From the NCBI GenBank assembly GCA_964566175.1, contig CAZMHU010000006.1, positions 13,055-77,054 of the forward strand: 64,000 bases of DNA, read 5' to 3'. This document shows positions 8,248 to 17,181 of this stretch, one piece after another. The notes under the pieces are model-generated. The model saw nothing but the letters and a program-made list of their open reading frames with translations, made no database searches and was not told the DNA's origin. Each line of letters opens with the position of its first letter. Position 1 is the first letter of the stretch. The DNA is from SIG589 sp964566175 (GTDB lineage Bacteria; Bacillota; Clostridia; Oscillospirales; Acutalibacteraceae). The translations under genes and the position numbers were made by a program.

Positions 8248-8979
8248 ATGTTTTTCGGAAAGATGACCAACCATCAAAGAACAGTCAACATAACGCTTAT
8301 CGCACTTTTTGCGGCAATCAGTTATATTTCGCTTGTGCTGTTTTTCTTTCCCTTTGCCCATATGTTTATCCACTTCGGAAATTTGGTGGTCGTGACGGCG
8401 TCACTGCTTATAGGCGGCTGGCAGGGCGGACTTGCGGGTTCAATCGGAATGGGACTTTACGATATACTTAACGGACATATCGACTCCGCACCGAAAACTT
8501 TTTTGCTGAAATTTTTAATAGGACTCACGGTGGGTCTTGTTTATAACTTCTTCAAGACCCGCAAAAAATATCCCTCAACCGCGCTGTTTATCTCGGGCGG
8601 AACGGCACTTTTAATGGCAGCTGCAATGGCTGTGCGAATGATTTTGCTTCACACCGCGGGAAAGAGCGCCGTGCTTTGCCCGCTATTCGCGGTAATCGGT
8701 GTACTGTGCGTCGTCTTTGCGCTTTTGAAAAACCGTCTTTCGACGAAAACGGCATCAGCTGTTGTCGGTGCGTCAAGCGGAATGCTTATAAACATTGCGG
8801 GAGAGTTTTTGTGGAAGGTCGTTCAGTTTGTAATTGCGGGTTCGAATTTTTCCGCCGCTGTTACCGCGTCACTCTTAGCGCAAAGTTCAACCCTTATAAA
8901 CGCCGGAATTGCAGTTGTCGGCGGTGTTTTGCTTTTCGGACTGCTTGAAAAACCTTTTTCGAAAATAACGGATAAATAA
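8248..8979 (+). CDS. ECF transporter S component (probably vitamin B6-related)
   Basis: A 243-residue membrane protein that would give substrate specificity to a shared energy-coupling-factor module (EcfA1A2T, not in this window). The N-terminus fits the family: LIALFAAISYISLVLFFFP, then the helix region with FGNLVVVTASLLIGGWQGGL and GMGLYDILNG. There are about six membrane segments in two halves. GGAGG lies 7 bases before the ATG. The divergent MocR gene suggests a pyridoxine or pyridoxal ligand, but riboflavin and other ligands are alternatives. Confidence 0.82.
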   Translation: MFFGKMTNHQRTVNITLIALFAAISYISLVLFFFPFAHMFIHFGNLVVVTASLLIGGWQGGLAGSIGMGLYDILNGHIDSAPKTFLLKFLIGLTVGLVYNFFKTRKKYPSTALFISGGTALLMAAAMAVRMILLHTAGKSAVLCPLFAVIGVLCVVFALLKNRLSTKTASAVVGASSGMLINIAGEFLWKVVQFVIAGSNFSAAVTASLLAQSSTLINAGIAVVGGVLLFGLLEKPFSKITDK

Positions 8980-8995
8980 ATTATATACTAAAAGA

Positions 8996-9022
8996 AAAAC
9001 CGCAGGTCAAGCCTGCGGTTTT
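8996..9022. terminator. Bidirectional terminator between the ECF S component and licB
   Basis: Perfect stem AAAACCGCAGG / CCTGCGGTTTT with a 5-base loop. T-rich tracts follow on both strands. It ends the lic operon on the minus strand. Confidence 0.9.
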
Positions 9023-9027
9023 CGTTT

Positions 9028-9969
9028 TTATGCGGATTTCTTCTTGAAATATTCTTTCGGGTCTGCGGCGGCAACCAAAGAGCCTAAAACTATTACGATA
9101 CCGCAAATTACACTCTTTACGTCCGGAAGCGTACTAACGAGTATCAGCGAGAATACAATAGACCAAGCGGAATATGTAATATTAAGTGCCATCGCCTTTG
9201 TTGCGCCTATACCGGCAATCGCTTTGTAGTAGAAAATATAGGATGCCGTTCCGAAGAGTGCGGAAATGAGAATTACGAGTGTTGCCTTGTTTGCGACAAT
9301 ATCAAGCGTGAAGCCCCAACCCTTGAGAGCGGTTATGATAACAATTCCGTAGAAGAGCGCAGAAGTCAACTGTCTTATTTGCAATGCGTGCTCGTCGGTT
9401 ATGTTAGGGTCTTTCATTCCGTAGGAAACGATAACAGCCTCTGCCGCCCAGCCTACACAGCAAATTCCGGCACAGATAAATCCGAGAAGTGCGTTTTTCA
9501 TTTCACCCGAGTCGGCACCGGGGGTGTAACCCATAATTATTATGGCAAAGATACTCACAAGAAGACCTACAAGTTGAACAGGTTTCATCTTTTCTTTTAA
9601 GAAAATATAGGAAAGGACTGCGCCGAGAGCGGGGAAGAATGCGGAAATTATCGCAGTGTATGCCGGCCCGATATAATTTATTGCGGCAACATAACCCGAC
9701 ATTCCGATAGGGCCGCCGAGAAGCGCGCCGAGAATGATAAACTTTCCGCTTTTTGTTTTAAGCGCACGCAGAACGTTTTTGTACTGCTTTTTTATTCCCA
9801 TATAAATAAGCATCCAAATTGACGAACAGGCGTCGTGTAAAAAGGTGCTTACGAAAGGTGCTAAGAAAATTGCCTGCTCGGTTGATACAAAGGGAGCCAT
9901 TGCGAGCGCAATGCCCAAAATTACGGTATCCAATCCCCAAAGGATACCTGCGGTTAATCCTGTAAACAT
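9028..9969 (-). CDS. licB: LicB-like DMT/EamA-family permease (probable choline importer)
   Basis: A 313-residue protein with about ten hydrophobic helices in two EamA-like halves (ILWGLDTVILGIALA at the start; YIFLKEKMKPVQLVGLLVS before the midpoint). EamA proteins carry many small metabolites. LicB members sit in lic operons and take up choline. Here it is the last gene of the licCA-licC-licA unit, 3 bases after licA, which is the main evidence for the choline role. The second half has TASYIFYYKAIAGIGATKAMAL, typical of these permeases. Confidence 0.8.
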   Translation of the reverse strand: MFTGLTAGILWGLDTVILGIALAMAPFVSTEQAIFLAPFVSTFLHDACSSIWMLIYMGIKKQYKNVLRALKTKSGKFIILGALLGGPIGMSGYVAAINYIGPAYTAIISAFFPALGAVLSYIFLKEKMKPVQLVGLLVSIFAIIIMGYTPGADSGEMKNALLGFICAGICCVGWAAEAVIVSYGMKDPNITDEHALQIRQLTSALFYGIVIITALKGWGFTLDIVANKATLVILISALFGTASYIFYYKAIAGIGATKAMALNITYSAWSIVFSLILVSTLPDVKSVICGIVIVLGSLVAAADPKEYFKKKSA

Positions 9970-9972
9970 AAA

Positions 9973-10875
9973 TTATTCCTCCGTTACAAAGTTTTTAATA
10001 TTTTGCTTTAATCGGTCATAACGTTCTGCGGCATATTGCTCCATTTCGTCTCCGTCAAACGGAACACGGGTCTTGCCCCAAAGTGTCCAAAGATAATCAA
10101 GATACAACTTGTTTGCCAAGAAACGCTCACGGTCAAGGGCGGTCGGCTCTTTACCGAGATATTTATAGAGCAGGAGCGTGTCTTCGCTATCACCGAAGTC
10201 AGCCTCAATCGAAACGTCTGCCAAATCCCACATACCATCGTTCATTCCGGCATATTCCCAGTCGATAAGATACATCTTGCCGTCGCCGTATACCCAGTTT
10301 TCACAAAGCGGGTCGTTGTGACATGGGACCGGTTTTGCCACACCCTTGCTGTCAAGACGTGCCTTAATATCCATAACGCGCTGTTTTATCTCGGCATAAT
10401 CGTCATACATCGGAACGTTGTTGCCGTTTATGATATTCTCATACTGTTCTGCCATCGCAAAAACTTCAAACGGAACTTTGGTATCAACACCGCAGGTATG
10501 AAGAATTTTAAGATTTTCTGCCGCCAAGGCAATCATTTTCGGGTCTTTGAGTGTCTCTTTCGACATCGTCTGTGCGTTTGTGATAAAGCGTGTTACCTTT
10601 GCGCCATCCTCGCCGAAATAGAGCAGTTCGGCATCTATTCCGAGTTTGCAAGCGAGTTCGGTGCTGACCTTTTCGTCGCCACGGCATATCATATCCTCTG
10701 TGCCCTCACCCGGCAATCGCACAACATACTTTTCGCCGTTTTCAAGCAAAACCTCATATGTGTGGTTGGTGAGTCCGCCCATTCTTGCGATATCGGAAAC
10801 GGCATCTGTACCGAACACCTGTTTTACAAGCGATTTTACTTTCGGAATATCGCTCTTTACGAGTTCTCTTGCCAT
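9973..10875 (-). CDS. licA: LicA-like choline kinase
   Basis: A 300-residue cytoplasmic kinase of the choline/ethanolamine kinase (APH-like) fold. It would phosphorylate choline with ATP as the first step of phosphocholine activation. Visible motifs: GGLTNHTYEVLLENGEKYV, a Gly/Lys nucleotide loop near residue 35; VVRLPGEGTE; the catalytic loop VPCHNDPLCENW near residue 183; and the metal site LIDWEYAGMND. It sits between licC (1 base) and licB (3 bases) in a tight operon. Ethanolamine or another amino alcohol is a possible alternative substrate. Confidence 0.88.
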   Translation of the reverse strand: MARELVKSDIPKVKSLVKQVFGTDAVSDIARMGGLTNHTYEVLLENGEKYVVRLPGEGTEDMICRGDEKVSTELACKLGIDAELLYFGEDGAKVTRFITNAQTMSKETLKDPKMIALAAENLKILHTCGVDTKVPFEVFAMAEQYENIINGNNVPMYDDYAEIKQRVMDIKARLDSKGVAKPVPCHNDPLCENWVYGDGKMYLIDWEYAGMNDGMWDLADVSIEADFGDSEDTLLLYKYLGKEPTALDRERFLANKLYLDYLWTLWGKTRVPFDGDEMEQYAAERYDRLKQNIKNFVTEE

Positions 10876-10876
10876 T

Positions 10877-11746
10877 TTAAAGTCTCCTTAGTTTCTTCTC
10901 TTCGTACGAATATTTATAATATCCGCCGTTTACGCAAAACTTAAAGCCCGCGGCGGCGTTGTTGCCGTCTTTATACGCCGTAACATCGGTTATATCGCTC
11001 TCGGCGCAACCGAGTTCCTTTGCGGCATTTGCGAGCAATACCGAGCGGGTATTTGCAATATACGAACCGTCAAATTCTCTCAGTTCGTCAAGGGTATCAA
11101 ACTCGAATATCACGTCGGAAGAGTATTTTCTGATTTTAAGTTTCAGTTCGTCTATGTGATCAATATATATGCTCTCCCAAAGTTTGTCTGCGGTTTCGGG
11201 AAGGTCGTATTCCGCAGCGAGAATTTTTTTGAATTTTTCGCTGAACTCACTGCTCCAAAAAACGTGACCGAGCATATACCACGCGTTTTTGCCGCCGATT
11301 TTAACATCGGTAACAACGCCGTCCTCGTCACTCTCCATACACCACTCTTTGGTTTCGCCGTCGGCATAGACAGCGGCATAATAACTGTCATCGACACACT
11401 TCTCAAACGGATTTTCAGAAAAATAATTATCGGCAGAGCAGATATAAGTGTTTTTAAGATAATCTCGCACTGCCCAAATGCTTGCGTTGTTGTTGCGGGT
11501 CAAATAATCTTTATTTTCAACAATCTTTATCCCGAACTTTTCGCGAAGATAATCAAACTGTTCGCCCTTGTATCCGACAACGACGATTATTTCGGGCACG
11601 CCTGCCTCTCTAAGTTGGCGAATTTGGCGTTCTATAAGCACTTCACCTTTAACCTCGATAAGCGCTTTCGGGCGTTCATACGAGAGCGGGGCAAAGCGAC
11701 TTGATGTTCCCGCCGCCATTATGACAGCATTATCAACAGCAAACAT
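10877..11746 (-). CDS. licC: LicC-like CTP:phosphocholine cytidylyltransferase
   Basis: A 289-residue nucleotidyltransferase. The N-terminal signature AVIMAAGTSSRFAPLSYERP and the following PKALIEVKGEVLIERQI are typical of LicC/GlmU-like enzymes. Residues EKFGIKIVENKDYLTRNNNA and SADNYFSENPF cover the base-binding and metal regions. It would make CDP-choline from phosphocholine. The C-terminal 60 or so residues (from ANAAKELGCAE) are an extension that looks like the start of a LicA-like domain (VTAYKDGNNAAAGFKFCVNG), suggesting it derives from a former LicC-LicA fusion that split. Gene order supports the function. Confidence 0.87.
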   Translation of the reverse strand: MFAVDNAVIMAAGTSSRFAPLSYERPKALIEVKGEVLIERQIRQLREAGVPEIIVVVGYKGEQFDYLREKFGIKIVENKDYLTRNNNASIWAVRDYLKNTYICSADNYFSENPFEKCVDDSYYAAVYADGETKEWCMESDEDGVVTDVKIGGKNAWYMLGHVFWSSEFSEKFKKILAAEYDLPETADKLWESIYIDHIDELKLKIRKYSSDVIFEFDTLDELREFDGSYIANTRSVLLANAAKELGCAESDITDVTAYKDGNNAAAGFKFCVNGGYYKYSYEEKKLRRL

Positions 11747-11748
11747 TT

Positions 11749-13518
11749 TTATTCCTCCGTCAATTTTTCCATCTCCGCACGTGCAATGCGGTAGTATTCC
11801 TTTGCGTAACGGTACTGTTTGAGCGAATACTCGCCGAACTCAACCCCGAGGTTGCGTTTGTATTCGCACCAGTTGCTCCAGCACAAACCGCACGCCGCTA
11901 TATAGCAATATATTTTTATACGGGTCTGCTTTGAACAGCCGTTTGTGAAATAGGCGTCTATAAGTGCCTCGATTTCGTCCCTGCCGTAGAGCGCGTATAT
12001 CGCAAACATCGCAATATCAACATGGGGGTCTTGCATTGCGGCATATTCCCAGTCGATAAGCCTAATCTGCTCGTTTCCGTTCTCGTCTTTATAGAACAGG
12101 AAGTTGTCGGGCACGGCATCGATATGCGTCAGTTGGTAGGGCAGAGCGTTTTCGTCAATAAAACTTTTAAGCGAAAAAACGTTTTGCTTTGTTTCGGCAT
12201 AGTCGCCGTATTCAGACGGCATACCGTTCCAAAGCGACTCATAAAAATCAATCTTTCCGAAAATATCGAAAGTGTGGTCAACCGAAAGTTTCATAGCATG
12301 GAATTCACGCAGTCTTTCCATACAGCGTGCAACATCCTGCGGGTCGTAGGCGTCACAGCAACGCGAGTCCTTTAAAAATTCGGTTATTTTATATCCGTTT
12401 TCGGGATTTATATAAACAACATCGTCCGAAAGACCCTTGCCGTTTACAACGCCGTAAACCTCTGCCTCTTCGGCACGGTTTATCAACATATCGGTTCCCT
12501 CGCCCGGAATACGCATAATATAGCGTTTGTTATCGCAATCGAAAAGGAAAGAGCGGTTAGTCATTCCCTTTTTCTGCACGGTGATGTTTTCTATTTTGTT
12601 TTCGTCAACCTGCATAACACGCTCGACCGTTTTTATAATCTCGGCACGCAGACTGCGAGAGCCTTTGTCAACACTGCGAAGTTGTTCATAGGTATTAACT
12701 TCAAGCACTTTGTCGCCCGAAAGTACACGTGCAAAAACGTCCATTTTGCCGTCGGTGTAGAGTGTGTCTTCCCAGAAAGAGCCGTCATACGACGGATTTC
12801 GGTTATATTCGCACAGGCGCTCTTTGACTGTCTTTGCCGCGGCAGAATCGAGATATGCAACGCCTATCATCGCATTACCCTGCTCCTGCAGTTTACGTGA
12901 AACAAGTTCGCCCTTGCGGTTTACGCGAACATCGCTTTTGTCGGTTTTCTCATCGGTAACGGCATACCACGGATAAAGTTCCAATTTTGAGAACGGATTT
13001 TCCGCACAGTATATATCACTCGGTACGATATATGCGTTTTCAAGTTTGTCCGCCACAAGCGCGAGCGAGTGAAGATTGTTCTTAACGGCATACATATTGT
13101 TTACCGCAAGCGAAACGCCGCATTTGTCAATCAAATATTCGAAACGTTCTTTCATAAAGCCGACAACAACCGTAATATCGGTTATGCCAACTTCTTTTAA
13201 ATGGCGAATTTGTCTCTCAATCAGTGTTTCGCCCTTAACTTCGAGCAGTGCCTTGGGCGTTTCGGTGTTTATCGGTATCATACGCAGCCCGAGTCCCGCC
13301 GCAAGTATTACGGCACGTTTCGGTTTTTTGCCGTCAAGCAGTTTTTTTGCCTTTTGCGTCAGAGCGTTGTTTTCGCCCAAAAAGCCGCCTTCCGCAAGTG
13401 TTTTCAAAGCCGAGTTTACAACGCCGAGCGAACAGGCGCTGTTATCGGCAAGTGTACGTTGGTTTTCAAAGCCGTGCTCCGCCAAAGCGAGCAGGACGTC
13501 ATACTGCTGTTTGTTCAT
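11749..13518 (-). CDS. Winged-helix / LicC / LicA fusion (regulator-like, cytidylyltransferase, choline kinase)
   Basis: A 589-residue three-part protein. Residues 1-65 resemble a MarR-like winged helix (QQYDVLLALAEHGFENQRTL, then VVNSALKTLAEGGFL). Residues 68-300 are a LicC-type nucleotidyltransferase (AVILAAGLGLRMIPINTETP then KALLEVKGETLIERQI). Residues 305-585 are a LicA-type kinase (RIPGEGTDMLINRAEE; catalytic THIDAVPDNFLF; metal LIDWEYAAMQD). It heads the operon ahead of the separate licC and licA. The catalytic motifs in both enzyme parts look intact. Start at 13518 (ATG) is preferred to the TTG at 13527 because AAGGAG is 10 bases upstream of the ATG. Whether the N-terminus binds DNA is not known. 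Confidence 0.88.
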   Translation of the reverse strand: MNKQQYDVLLALAEHGFENQRTLADNSACSLGVVNSALKTLAEGGFLGENNALTQKAKKLLDGKKPKRAVILAAGLGLRMIPINTETPKALLEVKGETLIERQIRHLKEVGITDITVVVGFMKERFEYLIDKCGVSLAVNNMYAVKNNLHSLALVADKLENAYIVPSDIYCAENPFSKLELYPWYAVTDEKTDKSDVRVNRKGELVSRKLQEQGNAMIGVAYLDSAAAKTVKERLCEYNRNPSYDGSFWEDTLYTDGKMDVFARVLSGDKVLEVNTYEQLRSVDKGSRSLRAEIIKTVERVMQVDENKIENITVQKKGMTNRSFLFDCDNKRYIMRIPGEGTDMLINRAEEAEVYGVVNGKGLSDDVVYINPENGYKITEFLKDSRCCDAYDPQDVARCMERLREFHAMKLSVDHTFDIFGKIDFYESLWNGMPSEYGDYAETKQNVFSLKSFIDENALPYQLTHIDAVPDNFLFYKDENGNEQIRLIDWEYAAMQDPHVDIAMFAIYALYGRDEIEALIDAYFTNGCSKQTRIKIYCYIAACGLCWSNWCEYKRNLGVEFGEYSLKQYRYAKEYYRIARAEMEKLTEE

Positions 13519-13553
13519 CAAACTCAAACTCCTTATTTTCGTGAACTGAAAAT

Positions 13554-13582
13554 ATTATACATTAAAAAACGCGCTTTGTCAA
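13554..13582 (-). promoter_or_regulatory. Strong SigA promoter for the lic operon
   Basis: On the minus strand TTGACA (13582-13577), exactly 17 bases, TATAAT (13559-13554). It matches consensus at all 12 positions and lies about 35 bases before the start of the fusion gene. Confidence 0.9.
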
Positions 13583-13674
13583 CAGTTGCTTGCAGAATAT
13601 AAATATATTATTGTTCGGAAAATACGATAAATTTTTTCGCAAAAAAAATGGGATAAAACCCCGCCACACAAAAA

Positions 13675-13701
13675 AACAGCAGAGGGAAACCCTCTGCTGT
13701 T
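13675..13701 (-). terminator. Terminator of the choline-binding protein gene
   Basis: Stem AACAGCAGAGGG / CCCTCTGCTGTT with a 3-base loop. On the minus strand it is followed by a run of six T's. It separates the choline-binding protein gene from the lic promoter. The rest of 13528-13721 holds only this hairpin, the lic promoter and AT-rich spacer. Confidence 0.92.
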
Positions 13702-13721
13702 CTCTTAAAAATTCACTTCTG

Positions 13722-16700
13722 TTACTGCACCCAAACACCGTCGTTGTCGAAACAATATTCAACACCGTTTATAAGGCGTATACCCGTGCAAACATAACCG
13801 TCGCTGTCAATATATCTCCAACCGTCGGAAGTGTAGAGCCAACCTGTTGTCATAACGCGTTTGCCGTCGGCACCGTAATAGTGACCGTAGTAAACGTCGT
13901 TTGTTACCATTTCGCATTCCCGGTTAAAGGCATAGTATGCAACGCCATCGATTAATTCCTGAGCTTCGGCAAGAGTGCCGTTTCGAAAGAAATACCATTT
14001 TCCGTCGACATCATACCAACCGTTGTCAATGCTGCGAGCACCTTCAAGAGCGCCCGACTCGTTAAAGTAATAGAGTTTACCGCCTATTACTTTATATCCG
14101 GTAACCATTCCGTACTCGGAATTTTCGTCTGACTCAAAATAATAGGTCTTTCCGTCGATTGTTTTCCATCCGGCAACAACCAAATATTCTTCATCATAAT
14201 ATGTCCAGACGCCGCCAATAAACTGCCAGCCGGTGTACTTTATCATCTTGCCGTCAGCACCGAAGTAACGACCCCCGTAAAAACAGTTTGTTGCCATTGT
14301 GCCACGTTCATCAAACACATATGAAGCGTTGGCAAAATGCACCATTCCGGTAACGGGAGCACCGCCGCGGAAATAATACCAGTTGCCGTAGTTGTCGGTT
14401 GTCCAGCCGTTTTCAACCTTGTTTATTACAACAGTGCCTATCAATTCTCTGTCTGCACCGAAGAGATATACAACGCCGTCAATCTCGACACTTGCATTAG
14501 CGAATGAGTCGCCCCAACTATTAAAATAATACCAGTTTCCGCTGATATATGCCCACTCGTCGCAATAAAACGAACCGTCGTATTTAGCGTAACACCAAAT
14601 ATTATCATTGACTTGAATCCAGGTGTTTCGTGCACAGAGGCCGTTTGCCTGCAAGTAATAACGTTTACCGTCTTGCTCAATATTTTGGTTGGTAAGCAAA
14701 TAACCGTCCCACAGATAATAGTCACCGAGCCAACCGGTATATGTTCTGCCGGCAGGTATGTAGAAGACATTGCCGCCGCCTTCATAGGAACTGTATTTCC
14801 AATCGCCTCCGATATCGACATTGCTGTATGCGATAACCGCACCGTTCGCATCGGTTACAACAATAAAGTGATTACCGTACCAATCTTCAAAATCAAAGGT
14901 GCCGATTTTGAGTTGATAATCATCGTTGAAACAATAATACTTGCCGTTGATTTCTATACTGTATAAGCGAAGCCAACCGTTATCGGCATAGTACCAATAA
15001 ACACCGTCGGTTCCCCAACCGTCTTCCACGCGCTTGCCGTCGGCACCGTAAAAGCGGGAGTTACGCTTTAAGTTTGAACCCATTTTTCCGCTCTCATCGA
15101 AATAATAATAGTTTTCTCCTATCTTATATTCGCCGTCGTCGTAATAACCTGCGCTGCAATCGGAGTCGATATAATACCAAACGCTTCCAACTTGAACCCA
15201 ACCGTCCGTATCGGTAACGTCCTTTACGGCAACACCGTCTACGAACAAATATTTATTTTCTCCGACGTACGCAACCTCAGTTCCGTTACAAAGAAAACCG
15301 TCGGAATCAAAATTGTAAATCGTATCGTCAATCACAGCGAAATCGGTTGCAAGTGTTCCGTCTTCGTTTGCATAACACCAAGAACCGCTGCAAACCAACC
15401 AACCGTCGGTATACATTTTGCCGCTGGCATCAAAATAATAACGATAATCTCCTATTCCCCTTGTTCGATCTACGAGCATCTCGCCCCAAACGTTAAAATA
15501 ATACCAAGCGCCGGAATAAACCCAGTCATTGATCACGGGCTTGCCGCCGCGGAAGTAATGCCAGCATCCATCAAAGAACTGAAAACCTTCGCCGGTTATT
15601 GTGGTGTAATAACCGTTTTCGTCGAAGTAATAGTTAACACCGTCAATCTCGTAATATGTGTTGCAAAGCATATAGGGAGCATAGTAACGGTATGTACCGT
15701 TTACGGGATACCAACCGGTAATAAGTCTGCCGTCATTCGGACCGACCAAAACGTAGTCTCTGTTGTAATCATCATAAGAAACGACAGAATGATTGTCCGG
15801 TTCGTTGATAAGTTTGCCGTCGGCAGCAAAAGCGTAATAGTCTTCGTTAATTCTCTCTACGGTATTATAATACATATTGCCGTTATCAAGATAATACCAA
15901 TATGTTCCGTTGTTAAACCAACCGTCATACGGATATTCGCCGAATGAGAGATAACTCTCTCCGCCTGCGGTTTCGACCCAACCGTAAAAATGATTTCCTT
16001 TTAAGTCATCACCGAAATAATAAATCGAACCGTCATCATCTATGGCAACAGTATCAGCAATGGCATATCCATCGTAAAAGTAATATTTTGCTCCGTCGAT
16101 TTCATATATACCGTAATATACTCTTCTACTGTCTTCATCACAATAGATCCATCCGGAATAATCCCCACCGGCAGCCGCAGCATCATAATACCACGCATTT
16201 TTGAGAACTTCGCCGTTCGAATTTGTTATTACATAACTCTCGTAATAACCCTTATAATTGCAAAGGAGTGCGCCATCATAATCAAACAGGAAGGTCTTTT
16301 CGCCTATATCAAAATAACCTTTGGCAAGGCTGCCGTCTTCTTTGATATAATACCAACTGCCTTCGTCCTTAAACCAACCCTCGGTTGTGAGGTGGCCGTT
16401 CTTATCGGCGTACACAACATGCTCTTTGCCGTCTATCCAAGAATAAAGCGCTTTATTGACAAGCATTTTTCCTCTGTAATCGAAAAAATACTTTGCAGAT
16501 CCGTAATCAAGGGAATTACTCCGATAAACGCCCTCTGTGCTCTCGTAGTAATACCAATTTCCGCCGAAGAAGTTCCACCCTTCGACAAACGTTCCGCCTA
16601 CGTGTCCGTTTGCATCCAAATATATGCATCGTTCCACACCCGAATCGTCATATTCATATTCCCACGTATCGGTGCGCAGTTCGCCATTGTACTGAAAATA

Positions 16701-17045
16701 ATATCCGTCAAATTTACCGCTGGGTGCAATTCCGCCCTGTCCGTAATAATACCAGCGCGTGCGACCCTCTTCGGTACTCGTAAAATCAAACAGGTAGGGC
16801 TGTACCCATTCTTTTTCATACATAATGCCGTTCGGGTCGACGCGGTAAAATTTATTGTTGTAACAAAAATCGTCGCCGCGAACAAGTTCTCCGTCAAGGT
16901 AGAAACTCCACGTGCCGTCTTGGTTTTGCACCCATTCCGCCGTGTTTTCTTCAGTGACATACACCTCTGCCGATGCCGTTAAAGAAAACAACACAAGAGC
17001 CAAAACGGAAACCGCCAAAACCAAAAGTTTTTTCAGGTTTTTCAT
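13722..17045 (-). CDS. Secreted choline-binding (CW) repeat protein, 1107 residues
   Basis: Residues 1-26 are a Sec signal peptide (MKNLKKLLVLAVSVLALVLF, cut after ASA). Almost all of the mature protein is a run of aromatic-rich CW_binding repeats: WYYY, GSWYYI, GKTYYFE, NGWYDVDGKWYFF, with Gly-Trp and Tyr-Phe pairs at about 20-residue spacing. These repeats hold choline residues on teichoic acids in pneumococcus and relatives. No amidase, lysozyme, protease or adhesin domain is seen, so it may be a scaffold, coat or adhesin. Repeats are degenerate rather than recent copies. It lies between the lic operon and licD on the same strand, with its own promoter region and terminator. A glucan-binding role is the main alternative because those repeats are related. 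Confidence 0.88.
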   Translation of the reverse strand: MKNLKKLLVLAVSVLALVLFSLTASAEVYVTEENTAEWVQNQDGTWSFYLDGELVRGDDFCYNNKFYRVDPNGIMYEKEWVQPYLFDFTSTEEGRTRWYYYGQGGIAPSGKFDGYYFQYNGELRTDTWEYEYDDSGVERCIYLDANGHVGGTFVEGWNFFGGNWYYYESTEGVYRSNSLDYGSAKYFFDYRGKMLVNKALYSWIDGKEHVVYADKNGHLTTEGWFKDEGSWYYIKEDGSLAKGYFDIGEKTFLFDYDGALLCNYKGYYESYVITNSNGEVLKNAWYYDAAAAGGDYSGWIYCDEDSRRVYYGIYEIDGAKYYFYDGYAIADTVAIDDDGSIYYFGDDLKGNHFYGWVETAGGESYLSFGEYPYDGWFNNGTYWYYLDNGNMYYNTVERINEDYYAFAADGKLINEPDNHSVVSYDDYNRDYVLVGPNDGRLITGWYPVNGTYRYYAPYMLCNTYYEIDGVNYYFDENGYYTTITGEGFQFFDGCWHYFRGGKPVINDWVYSGAWYYFNVWGEMLVDRTRGIGDYRYYFDASGKMYTDGWLVCSGSWCYANEDGTLATDFAVIDDTIYNFDSDGFLCNGTEVAYVGENKYLFVDGVAVKDVTDTDGWVQVGSVWYYIDSDCSAGYYDDGEYKIGENYYYFDESGKMGSNLKRNSRFYGADGKRVEDGWGTDGVYWYYADNGWLRLYSIEINGKYYCFNDDYQLKIGTFDFEDWYGNHFIVVTDANGAVIAYSNVDIGGDWKYSSYEGGGNVFYIPAGRTYTGWLGDYYLWDGYLLTNQNIEQDGKRYYLQANGLCARNTWIQVNDNIWCYAKYDGSFYCDEWAYISGNWYYFNSWGDSFANASVEIDGVVYLFGADRELIGTVVINKVENGWTTDNYGNWYYFRGGAPVTGMVHFANASYVFDERGTMATNCFYGGRYFGADGKMIKYTGWQFIGGVWTYYDEEYLVVAGWKTIDGKTYYFESDENSEYGMVTGYKVIGGKLYYFNESGALEGARSIDNGWYDVDGKWYFFRNGTLAEAQELIDGVAYYAFNRECEMVTNDVYYGHYYGADGKRVMTTGWLYTSDGWRYIDSDGYVCTGIRLINGVEYCFDNDGVWVQ

Positions 17046-17077
17046 TTGTTATACCTCCTCTGAAAATTACCTCATCT

Positions 17078-17111
17078 GTCGGCTTTTCACAAAAGTCTTC
17101 CCAAAGCCGAC
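17078..17111 (-). promoter_or_regulatory. 5' leader hairpin of the choline-binding protein gene
   Basis: GTCGGCTTT (17078-17086) pairs perfectly with AAAGCCGAC (17103-17111). The hairpin lies between a TATAAT (17132-17127, minus strand) and the GAGGAGG ribosome site, so it would be in the untranslated leader. It has no T-run, so it may stabilise the mRNA or be a protein site. It could partly serve to end licD transcripts. Confidence 0.5.
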
Positions 17112-17126
17112 TTATAAGTCATTTAC

Positions 17127-17155
17127 ATTATACACTATTTTAGCACACTTTAAAA
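17127..17155 (-). promoter_or_regulatory. Probable promoter of the choline-binding protein gene
   Basis: A perfect TATAAT (17132-17127) lies about 80 bases upstream of the start codon. The sequence 17 bases further up (TTTTAA) is a weak -35, so the promoter may need an activator or be moderate in strength. Confidence 0.45.
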
Positions 17156-17181
17156 TAAAATTTACTTTTTGCTCAACTTAG

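Noticed and set aside
10036..10944. A 302-codon open frame on the plus strand across licA
   Set aside because: It is antisense to a well-supported kinase gene, has no family resemblance and no ribosome site.
15192..15947. A 251-codon plus-strand frame inside the choline-binding protein gene
   Set aside because: It comes from the biased codon content of the aromatic repeats on the opposite strand; no start signals or homology.
13722..17045. Possible CRISPR or DNA tandem array because of the regular repeat spacing
   Set aside because: The periodicity is in the protein (CW repeats). The DNA copies are too diverged to be direct repeats, and there are no spacers or cas genes.
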